From the NCBI GenBank assembly GCA_003240775.1, contig QFNI01000096.1, positions 1 to 6,847 on the forward strand: a stretch of DNA of 6,847 nt, read 5' to 3'. A program made the translations under genes and the position numbers. The notes under the pieces were generated by a model. It saw only the letters and a program-made list of their open reading frames with translations, ran no database searches and had not been told where the DNA came from. The DNA is from Mesorhizobium amorphae. Its GTDB lineage: Bacteria; Pseudomonadota; Alphaproteobacteria; Rhizobiales; Rhizobiaceae. Numbering within the stretch: the stretch's first letter is position 1; each line of letters begins with the position of its first letter. Of this stretch, positions 1 to 4,831 are shown piece after piece.

Positions 1-305
1 TCGGCACCGTGGACGAGGCATCGGTGCCGCCGCGCGCTTCGGCCCAGATCATCCTGGGCGAGGCGACCGTCTGCCTGCCGCTCGGCACGCTGATCGACCT
101 GGGTGCGGAAGCCGAGCGCCTGCGCAAGGAACTCGCCAAGGTCACGCAGGAGATCGCGCGCCTGCACGGTAAGCTGGCCAATGAGCGCTTCGTCGCCAAC
201 GCCCCGGCGGAGCTGGTGGAAGCCGAGCGCGAGAAGCTTGCCGGCTTGCGCGACACCCAGACCCGCCTCGACCAGGCGCTCGCGCGGCTTCGGGAGGGCG
301 GCTGA
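1..305 (+). CDS. valS: Valyl-tRNA synthetase, C-terminal end (partial, 5' end outside window)
   Basis: This is the last 100 codons of valyl-tRNA synthetase, a cytoplasmic enzyme that charges tRNA-Val with valine. The reading frame is already open at position 3 and ends at TGA 303-305. The visible part is the C-terminal arm of bacterial ValRS: a short beta segment ending in LPLGTLIDL, then a charged heptad-rich coiled coil. It carries the family signature GKLANERFVANAPAELVEAE (one helix, a loop with the NAP turn, then the antiparallel second helix). In the family this arm contacts the tRNA. The catalytic HIGH and KMSKS motifs lie upstream, outside the window. A GTG at 9 in this frame is internal, not a start. 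The protein ends as expected for the family, so the 3' end looks intact. The identification is very secure. Confidence 0.96.
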   Translation, partial: GTVDEASVPPRASAQIILGEATVCLPLGTLIDLGAEAERLRKELAKVTQEIARLHGKLANERFVANAPAELVEAEREKLAGLRDTQTRLDQALARLREGG

Positions 306-355
306 CCCCTCCGGGGCCGGGCTCCTTCCGCTTTGATGCCGCAATGTTGCCGTAT

Positions 356-382
356 TGCAACGAGGGATTTTCCCTCGTTGCA
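356..382. promoter_or_regulatory. Perfect 12-bp inverted repeat between valS and the porin gene
   Basis: Positions 356-367 (TGCAACGAGGGA) are the exact reverse complement of 371-382, with a 3-nt TTT centre. No T-run follows on either strand, so it is not a canonical intrinsic terminator. It could still serve as a valS 3' end or mRNA-stabilising hairpin. Alternatively it could be a binding site for a dimeric regulator upstream of the porin gene, whose start lies about 205 nt downstream. Further GCAA/TTGC half-sites sit just left of it (341-350). The repeat is seen directly; its role is unknown. Confidence 0.5.
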
Positions 383-515
383 TCGTCAATGAAAACAGAT
401 GCTTACGATGCGGGGTAGAAGCTCTTTCTGAGACTTCCACCCAATTTCCTTCCCCGAAAGTGGCAGGCCTCGCAAGGTTGGGGCGCTTGCCGCTTTGATC
501 GGCAGTTTCCCCATC

Positions 516-545
516 TTGCGCTTGGTCGCCCCGCGCGGCTTATCT
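516..545 (+). promoter_or_regulatory. Possible sigma-70-type promoter for the porin gene
   Basis: TTGCGC (516-521) and TTATCT (540-545) are separated by 18 nt. They lie about 40 nt upstream of the chosen ATG at 587, which would give a 5' leader of roughly 35 nt. Both hexamers are imperfect, so this is only the best candidate in the spacer. Confidence 0.22.
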
Positions 546-586
546 CTTTCCAAGGTGAGGAAACTCCCGTGGGAGGGGAAACTTTC

Positions 587-1969
587 ATGCGCAGGCTTGG
601 TCTTGGAACACTGCTCGTCGCGACGTCTTCGCTGGCGCTGATGCACGGCGCGCTGGCTGGCGGCTTCGATCGCGGATCGAGCAGCATCGAACTCCTGTTC
701 GACCCCGCCCGCATCGCCACCGAATCCGGCGTCACCTACGTTTCGCCCCAGCGCACCATCAAGAACGTGCAGCGTGCGCGCTCGGAGACCGACACCCTGG
801 CCAACCGGGTGCGCGGCGGCCTCATCCAGGCCGGCGCGCCCGCACCGGTCGCCACCGCCGTCACCAACGGGCTCCGCCAGCCGGCACTGTCGTCGGAAAG
901 CGTCGACATCGGCGGCGATTATGCGGTGCCGCGGCTGGGCGCGAAGTTCAACCTGTGGGAGCCGGTTGACTGCCTCGCCTCCTATACCCGGCCTTATGGT
1001 GCGGACGCCGACTATGGCCGCAACAACGCCTATTCCATCACCGCCACCCGCTTCGAGGTGGACACCGACGAATACTCGCTGACCTGCTCCTACAAATTCG
1101 CGCTCGAGAACGGCCATCAGGTCCGCGTGATCGGCGGCGGCTCCTACCAGGAGATCGACGCCTTCCTGTCGCGCCAGACCCTGCTCGACTTCGGCAACGA
1201 AGGGGAAGGCAAGTTCGAGCTTTCCGATGGCGCATGGAGCTATCGCCTTGGCGGCGCATATGAAATCCCCGAAATCGCGTTCCGCGCGAGCCTGGTCTAT
1301 ACGGGCAGCTACGACTACGATCTGACGGGCACGGTGGACACCACGGGCTTCGGCGCCAACGGCGCGCCGATCTCGGGCGCGGTGGGCGCGCGGCTGGCGG
1401 CGATTGCTGCCGGACTCGGCCTGCCCGCGGGCGCACTGCGCGCGCCGCTCACCACCGGCGTCTATGCCGTGGACGCGCAGACCGAAATCCCGCAGGCGGT
1501 CGAATTCCGCCTGCAGACCGGCATCGCGGCCGATACTCTGGCATTCGCTTCGGTGCGCTGGCAAGACTGGAGCCAGCTCCAGTCGGTTCCGATCAACGGC
1601 GTGATCAGCCCGACATCGGGTGAGGTCAACCCCGACGTCAGCTTCGACGCCTTCTACGAAGACGGCTGGACGATCAGCGCCGGGGTCGGAAGGAAGTTCA
1701 CTGAGCAGCTTTCGGGACTCGCTTCGGTCACCTGGGACAAGGGCACGTCCACCTTCCTGGGCACCCAGTCCGACACCTACAACTTCGCGGTGGGCGGGTC
1801 TTTCATCCCTAAGGAGAACGTGGAGTTTCGCCTTGGCGGCTCGCTCGGGGTTCTCACAGGCGGCCGCTCCGACTTCGAACCGAACGGCGACCCGGCGAAC
1901 GACATCACCTACGAATACGACGCCGATCTCGTGGCTGCCGTCAGCGGCAGTTTCCGCCTCAAGTTCTGA
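587..1969 (+). CDS. Outer membrane transport protein, OMPP1/FadL/TodX family
   Basis: This is a 460-residue outer membrane beta-barrel of the FadL/OMPP1 family, whose members take hydrophobic compounds such as long-chain fatty acids across the outer membrane. I chose ATG 587 over an in-frame GTG at 569 because GGGAGGGG (571-578) sits 8 nt before the ATG, and residue 1 then opens a clean signal peptide (MRRL, hydrophobic core, cleavage after ALA at residue 24). The mature protein starts GGFDRGS, the usual form in rhizobial members. Other family-like parts are VTYVSPQR (49-56), the AVPR strand (113-116), RVIGGGSYQE, GGAYEIPEIAFRASLVY and WTISAGVGRKF. The chain ends in phenylalanine (SFRLKF), the usual barrel-assembly signal. 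Cys129 and Cys167 could form a disulfide. Residues about 73-103 form an Ala/Leu-rich insert, perhaps a plug or loop. The substrate cannot be told from sequence. It appears monocistronic, with a stem-loop just after the stop. Confidence 0.88.
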   Translation: MRRLGLGTLLVATSSLALMHGALAGGFDRGSSSIELLFDPARIATESGVTYVSPQRTIKNVQRARSETDTLANRVRGGLIQAGAPAPVATAVTNGLRQPALSSESVDIGGDYAVPRLGAKFNLWEPVDCLASYTRPYGADADYGRNNAYSITATRFEVDTDEYSLTCSYKFALENGHQVRVIGGGSYQEIDAFLSRQTLLDFGNEGEGKFELSDGAWSYRLGGAYEIPEIAFRASLVYTGSYDYDLTGTVDTTGFGANGAPISGAVGARLAAIAAGLGLPAGALRAPLTTGVYAVDAQTEIPQAVEFRLQTGIAADTLAFASVRWQDWSQLQSVPINGVISPTSGEVNPDVSFDAFYEDGWTISAGVGRKFTEQLSGLASVTWDKGTSTFLGTQSDTYNFAVGGSFIPKENVEFRLGGSLGVLTGGRSDFEPNGDPANDITYEYDADLVAAVSGSFRLKF

Positions 1970-1975
1970 AGCCTC

Positions 1976-2004
1976 GGCCGGCCTGTTTCGAGCACAGGTC
2001 GGCC
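1976..2004 (+). terminator. Stem-loop after the porin gene, probable terminator
   Basis: GGCCGGCCTGT (1976-1986) pairs with ACAGGTCGGCC (1994-2004): an 11-bp stem with one G-U wobble and a 7-nt loop (TTCGAGC). It begins 6 nt after the porin stop codon. Only a weak T-containing tract (ATCTTC) follows, so termination may be partial or Rho-assisted. Position and stem strength support an mRNA 3' end. Confidence 0.6.
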
Positions 2005-2294
2005 ATCTTCGCTCCCAACTTCACCGCTAGGTCTTCGCCCCATCCGCTGTGGTTCCGCGCGCTTCTTCAAGGTGCGCGGTTCTGCCGTTTCGGCCGGCGT
2101 TTCGCATGGCCGGGAAAGGGTGGTGTGACCCTGCCGCAACAGAGCCGGACGGCGATCCGCAAGCCCCTGTTGCCAGCCTGTTCCGCCCATATCCCGCCAT
2201 AAACGCCGCGCACCCCGGAACGGTCGGACAAGGGCCTGAGGGTGAAACCGAAGGCGCCCGGCACACGCTGCGATGACCGCAGCCGAGGAAGAGC
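2005..2294. other. Gene-poor spacer upstream of exoR
   Basis: About 290 bp in which I find no supportable gene, tRNA or repeat. Short open frames exist on both strands but have arginine- and proline-rich translations typical of GC-rich non-coding DNA and no good ribosome-binding sites. Visible structure is limited to small hairpins: CCGCGC 2055-2060 with GCGCGG 2074-2079, and GCTGCG 2267-2272 with CGCAGC 2278-2283 (5-nt loop). The second lies just ahead of the ribosome-binding site of the small ORF that precedes exoR. I could not pick a convincing -35/-10 pair. The exoR promoter and any ChvI site are expected here or in the next 130 bp by inference. Confidence 0.5.
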
Positions 2295-2426
2295 ATGAAA
2301 GCCAGGTCAACAGTTTTGGCCGAGCCAGATTTGGTGCTCGCGGCCGCCAGCCAGGATGCGCTTTCCCGCGCCTCCTGCGCGTCGATCGCGCCTCGTTCCC
2401 GCTGTTTCTCCGGGTTGGAAATCTAG
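2295..2426 (+). CDS. Possible 43-codon leader ORF in frame with exoR
   Basis: ATG 2295 is preceded by GAGGA (2285-2289) at a 5-nt spacing, and the frame runs 43 codons to TAG 2424-2426. The stop is 3 nt before the TTG start of exoR and in the same frame. The peptide begins MKARSTVLAEPDLVLAAA and resembles no family I know. It may be a translated leader that couples to exoR by termination-reinitiation, or a chance ORF. It is not a plausible N-terminus for ExoR, because the signal peptide lies downstream of the stop. Codon use is not decisive at this length. Confidence 0.3.
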   Translation: MKARSTVLAEPDLVLAAASQDALSRASCASIAPRSRCFSGLEI

Positions 2427-2429
2427 CCC

Positions 2430-3245
2430 TTGCGTTTGTCTTCTCTTCCCTTTGCGGCGCTGTGTGCAAGCCTGCTGGCGGCAGGCACGGCGCATGCGTT
2501 CGACGACAAGGTGTTCGACGAGAGCCCGCCTGCGGAAATGGGTGCGGCACCCTCCAAGTCCAGCCCCTGGGATGTGTTTCGCCTGGGCTTCTCCGCCTAC
2601 AAGAGCGGCCACAAGGACCAGGCAGTCGAGGCCTACCGCTATGCCGCAGAGAACGGCCAGATCGGCGCCACCTGGAAGCTCGCGCGCATGTATGCCGAAG
2701 GCGACGGCGTGCCCGAGAACGACTTCGAGGCCTTCAAGTTCTTCAGCGAGATCCTCGATCACGAGGTCGATCCCGGCAGCCCGGAGGAATCCTACGTGTC
2801 GGACGCGCTCGTGGCGCTTGGCGGCTACCTCCGCCGCGGCATCCCCGGCAGCCCCGTGCGGCGCGATCTCGCCACCGCGCAGGAATACTACATGCGTGCC
2901 GCCGCCAACTACCGGAACCCCGAGGCGCAGTTCCAGCTCGGCACCATGTTCCTGCACGGCGAGGGCGGGGTGCGCACCAGCGTGCGCCAGGCCGGGCGCT
3001 GGTTCCAGCTCGCGGCCGAGAAAGGTCATGCGGGCGCCCAGGCGACGCTCGGCAACCTGCTCTTCGAAAGCGGCAAGGTGGTGCGGGGCCTTGCCCTCAT
3101 GACGGCAGCCCTCGAACGCGCGCCCGCCCAGGACAAGCCCTGGATCCGCACCATGCAGGAAGACGCCTTCGCCTCCGCAGACGAAGCCGACCGGCGCAGC
3201 GCCATCTCGCTCGCCGAGCAGTTCCTGACCAAGAATTCCCACTAG
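2430..3245 (+). CDS. exoR: ExoR homologue, periplasmic SEL1-repeat regulator of ExoS/ChvI
   Basis: This 271-residue secreted protein matches rhizobial ExoR in length and sequence pattern. In Sinorhizobium, ExoR binds the sensor kinase ExoS in the periplasm and holds the ExoS/ChvI system off; its proteolysis releases succinoglycan synthesis and represses motility. TTG 2430 is the preferred start. It has GGAAA (2417-2421) upstream, an in-frame TAG at 2424-2426 blocks any longer form, and it opens directly into a signal peptide with probable cleavage at AHA|FDD (after residue 23). Shared ExoR landmarks include WDVFRLGFSAYKSG (47-60), AVEAYRYAAENG (65-76), the EGDGVPENDFEAFK stretch (90-103), YLRRGIPGSPVRRDL, PEAQFQLGTMFLHGEGG, GHAGAQATLGN and RGLALMTAALERAPAQDKPW. 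They form about four SEL1/TPR-like helical repeats between residues 62 and 240. The gene converges on the DUF3072 gene. A TTG start may keep its expression low. The assignment is confident; the exact start less so. Confidence 0.9.
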   Translation: MRLSSLPFAALCASLLAAGTAHAFDDKVFDESPPAEMGAAPSKSSPWDVFRLGFSAYKSGHKDQAVEAYRYAAENGQIGATWKLARMYAEGDGVPENDFEAFKFFSEILDHEVDPGSPEESYVSDALVALGGYLRRGIPGSPVRRDLATAQEYYMRAAANYRNPEAQFQLGTMFLHGEGGVRTSVRQAGRWFQLAAEKGHAGAQATLGNLLFESGKVVRGLALMTAALERAPAQDKPWIRTMQEDAFASADEADRRSAISLAEQFLTKNSH

Positions 3246-3250
3246 ACTCC

Positions 3251-3280
3251 AACGAAAAAGGGGCCTTGCGGCCCCTCGTT
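3251..3280 (-). terminator. Intrinsic terminator of the erpA-xth-DUF3072 operon
   Basis: Read on the minus strand, AGGGGCC, a GCAA tetraloop (GNRA type) and GGCCCCT are followed by TTTTT (plus-strand A-run 3255-3259), 24 nt after the DUF3072 stop. This is a textbook Rho-independent terminator. On the plus strand the same stem follows the exoR stop by 13 nt but lacks a T-run, so it would stop exoR transcripts less efficiently. A longer pairing of AACGA (3251-3255) with TCGTT (3276-3280) extends the inverted repeat. Confidence 0.82.
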
Positions 3281-3304
3281 CACGTCTGGCGTCGGAATTG
3301 GCGT

Positions 3305-3520
3305 CTAGTTGAGACGAGGCGATTCGCCCTTCAACTCGTCGATCAGCTTGGACGCGTCCGCCTTGGACAGCTTCTCGTCGAACGGGTGATCCGTCTCTTC
3401 GCACAGCGTCTTGAGATAGGAGGCCTGGGCGCCCGTCATCGGCTCGTCGCCAGTCACCCAGTCTTCGGGATCCTTTTCGGCGTTGGAGGGGGCTTCGACC
3501 TTCGGATTGGCATCGCTCAC
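3305..3520 (-). CDS. DUF3072 family small acidic protein, function unknown
   Basis: This 71-residue cytoplasmic-looking protein has no signal peptide or membrane segment. The core DPEDWVTGDEPMTGAQASYL (residues 17-36) followed by KTLCEET is the DUF3072 signature as I remember it. The tail is a charged helix (KLSKADASKLIDELKGE). The start is GTG (3518-3520), fixed by an excellent Shine-Dalgarno AAAGGAG (3529-3535) at 8-nt spacing. It is the last gene of the leftward operon, 54 nt after xth, and is followed by an intrinsic terminator. The KADASKLIDEL segment resembles the short helix-forming tails seen in small DNA- or protein-binding modules, but no function is established. One cysteine (Cys40) is present. 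The family call is confident; the role is open. Confidence 0.85.
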   Translation of the reverse strand: MSDANPKVEAPSNAEKDPEDWVTGDEPMTGAQASYLKTLCEETDHPFDEKLSKADASKLIDELKGESPRLN

Positions 3521-3574
3521 GGCAACATCTCCTTTGGATGTTCCCTTAATGTTCCGATTGCTCCAAAGTTCCGG

Positions 3575-4369
3575 TCACCCTGCCGGCTGAAGGCTCAGCG
3601 ACACCGCGACCGGCACGTGGTCGGACGGCTTCTCCCAGCCGCGCACATGCTTTTCGATGTCGGCGGAGGCCAGCCGGTCGGCTGCCTCGGGCGACAGCAT
3701 CAAGTGGTCGATGCGGATGCCGTTGTTCTTGGGCCAGGAACCGCCCTGGTAGTCCCAGAAGGTGTAGGTCTCGGCCGCGTCATCTGTCGCGCGCACCGCA
3801 TCCGTGAAGCCGAGCGCTTCCAGCCTGCGGAAGGCCGCGCGCGACTCCGGCTGGAAGAGCGCGTCTCCCGTCCAGTTCTCCGGGTGCCGCGCGTCGATGG
3901 GCTCGGGAATGATGTTGAAGTCGCCGGCGAGCACCAGGGGCTCCTCGAAGCTCAGCCGCTGCTCGGCCCAACGCTCCAGGCGCTCCATCCAGCCGATCTT
4001 GTAGGGAAATTTCTCGGTGCCCACCGGATTGCCGTTAGGCAGATACAGGCAAGCCACGCGCAGCGGCCCCCGGTCGGTGGCGAACACGCCTTCGATGAAG
4101 CGCGCCTGCTCGTCCGTCTCGTCGCCCGCGAGCCCCCGGCTCACTTCGGCGAAGGGTAGCTTCGACAGGATGGCGACCCCGTTGAACCCCTTCTGGCCGT
4201 GCGTCTCGACATGGAAGCCGAGCGCCTCAACCGCCTCGCGCGGGAACTGCTCGTCGACCGACTTGATCTCCTGCAGGCACACGATGTCCGGCGCGCTCTC
4301 GCCCAGCCAGTGCACGAGGTTGTCGATCCGTGCCCGGACACCGTTGATGTTCCAGGTCGCAATCTTCAT
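3575..4369 (-). CDS. xth: Exodeoxyribonuclease III (AP endonuclease)
   Basis: This 264-residue enzyme belongs to the Mg-dependent exonuclease/endonuclease/phosphatase fold, ExoIII/XthA branch. It cleaves DNA at abasic sites and trims 3' ends in base excision repair. All catalytic landmarks are present: ATWNINGVRAR (4-14, Asn7), LQEIK with Glu34, YLPNG with Tyr109, GDFNI with Asp150 and Asn152, RIDHLMLS with Asp221, and KPSDHVPV with the Asp250-His251 pair. The length is normal. The start ATG (4367-4369) gives the canonical MKIATWNINGVRAR opening. It lies 13 nt after the erpA stop, in the same operon, and the ribosome-binding site is weak (GAGTGA) and sits in a small dyad. No odd residues or breaks were seen. 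Many alphaproteobacteria carry several xth paralogues, so the family call is sure but the exact paralogue is not. Confidence 0.95.
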   Translation of the reverse strand: MKIATWNINGVRARIDNLVHWLGESAPDIVCLQEIKSVDEQFPREAVEALGFHVETHGQKGFNGVAILSKLPFAEVSRGLAGDETDEQARFIEGVFATDRGPLRVACLYLPNGNPVGTEKFPYKIGWMERLERWAEQRLSFEEPLVLAGDFNIIPEPIDARHPENWTGDALFQPESRAAFRRLEALGFTDAVRATDDAAETYTFWDYQGGSWPKNNGIRIDHLMLSPEAADRLASADIEKHVRGWEKPSDHVPVAVSLSLQPAG

Positions 4370-4384
4370 AATTCACTCTGAATT
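4370..4384 (-). promoter_or_regulatory. AT-rich dyad over the xth ribosome-binding region
   Basis: AATTCA (4370-4375) and TGAATT (4379-4384) are a perfect 6-bp inverted repeat with a 3-nt centre, and they fill the erpA-xth gap. On the minus-strand mRNA the only purine-rich stretch before the xth ATG (GAGTGA) lies in the loop and right arm. Folding could therefore restrain xth translation, or require coupling to erpA. The stem is weak, so this is tentative. Confidence 0.35.
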
Positions 4385-4727
4385 AAATAGAAAAGCTCGT
4401 GCCGCAGCCGCATGCGGCGACCGCGTTCGGGTTCTTGATCTGGAAGGACTGGCCCATCAGGTCGTCCACGAAGTCGATCACCGAGCCGCCCATGTAGACG
4501 AGCGAGAGGTCGTCGATCAGCACGGTCGCGCCGTTGCGCTCGATGGCCACGTCGTCCTCGTTGCGGTCTCCCACCAGATCGAACTTATAGGAAAAACCCG
4601 AACAGCCTCCGCCCTCCACGGACACGCGGAGTGCCGAGTTGGAAGGGTCCTTGGCGACGATGGCCGCGATCCGCTTTGCGGCGGCATCGGTCATCGTCAC
4701 GCTCTTGGGGTCGGTCATGGCGTTCAT
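4383..4727 (-). CDS. erpA: Iron-sulfur cluster insertion protein, ErpA/IscA A-type carrier
   Basis: This 114-residue A-type carrier binds an Fe-S cluster and delivers it to target enzymes in the cytoplasm. The three ligand cysteines are in place: Cys42 in EGGGCSGFSY, and Cys106 and Cys108 in ACGCGTSFSI at the C-terminus. Between them are the usual core segments VLIDDLSLVYMGGSVIDFVDD and FQIKNPNA. The frame stays open 17 codons further upstream. ATG 4725-4727 (MNAMTDPKSV) is preferred because GAGGTG (4731-4736) lies just before it, and the upstream extension is arginine-rich and unlike the family. A second ATG three codons later is possible. It heads the leftward operon with xth and the DUF3072 gene and is divergent from dgt. 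The A-type family is certain; ErpA rather than IscA is inferred from the Glu/Gly-rich EGGGCSG context and the isolated location outside an isc or suf cluster. Confidence 0.88.
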   Translation of the reverse strand: MNAMTDPKSVTMTDAAAKRIAAIVAKDPSNSALRVSVEGGGCSGFSYKFDLVGDRNEDDVAIERNGATVLIDDLSLVYMGGSVIDFVDDLMGQSFQIKNPNAVAACGCGTSFSI

Positions 4728-4754
4728 GGGCACCTCGCGACGCATCAATCGCGG

Positions 4755-4806
4755 CTTGCACTCGCGGCGTCGTTCCATAGGTATGAACGCGTCGCGCGCG
4801 AGTCAA
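4755..4806. promoter_or_regulatory. Divergent erpA / dgt promoter region
   Basis: The 104-bp gap between erpA and dgt must carry both promoters. For erpA (minus strand), TTGACT (4801-4806) is a good -35; 17 nt on is the poor -10 TACCTA (4778-4783). For dgt (plus strand), CTTGCA (4755-4760) with TATGAA (4782-4787) is possible but over-spaced (21 nt). The two -10 zones overlap at CATAGGTATG (4776-4785), itself a CATA/TATG dyad, which suggests mutual interference or a shared regulator site. The -35 for erpA is the best-supported element. Confidence 0.4.
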
Positions 4807-4831
4807 TCGAGCGCCATCTGGTGTTCTGCGC

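Noticed and set aside
389..418. Nine-codon ATG ORF upstream of the porin gene as a possible leader peptide
   Set aside because: No Shine-Dalgarno sequence, far from the porin start, and no attenuator-like alternative hairpins.
569..586. GTG 569 as the porin start
   Set aside because: It would place the Shine-Dalgarno GGGAGGGG inside the coding region and add six residues before a normal signal peptide. ATG 587 fits better.
386..1564. Long minus-strand open frame (392 codons) opposite the porin gene
   Set aside because: The plus-strand porin is a clear family member over the same bases. The antisense translation is rich in Arg, Ala and Gly, resembles no family, and reflects high GC at third codon positions.
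1909..2550. 213-codon minus-strand frame and smaller frames covering the gene-poor spacer
   Set aside because: No ribosome-binding site or recognisable domain; it overlaps both the porin C-terminus and the exoR signal peptide. Arg/Pro-rich composition points to non-coding DNA.
2273..4159. 628-codon plus-strand open frame running through exoR and across the DUF3072 and xth genes
   Set aside because: It overlaps three recognisable genes in other frames or strands, and its translation is low-complexity Arg/Pro/Gly. It is a GC-driven shadow despite its length.
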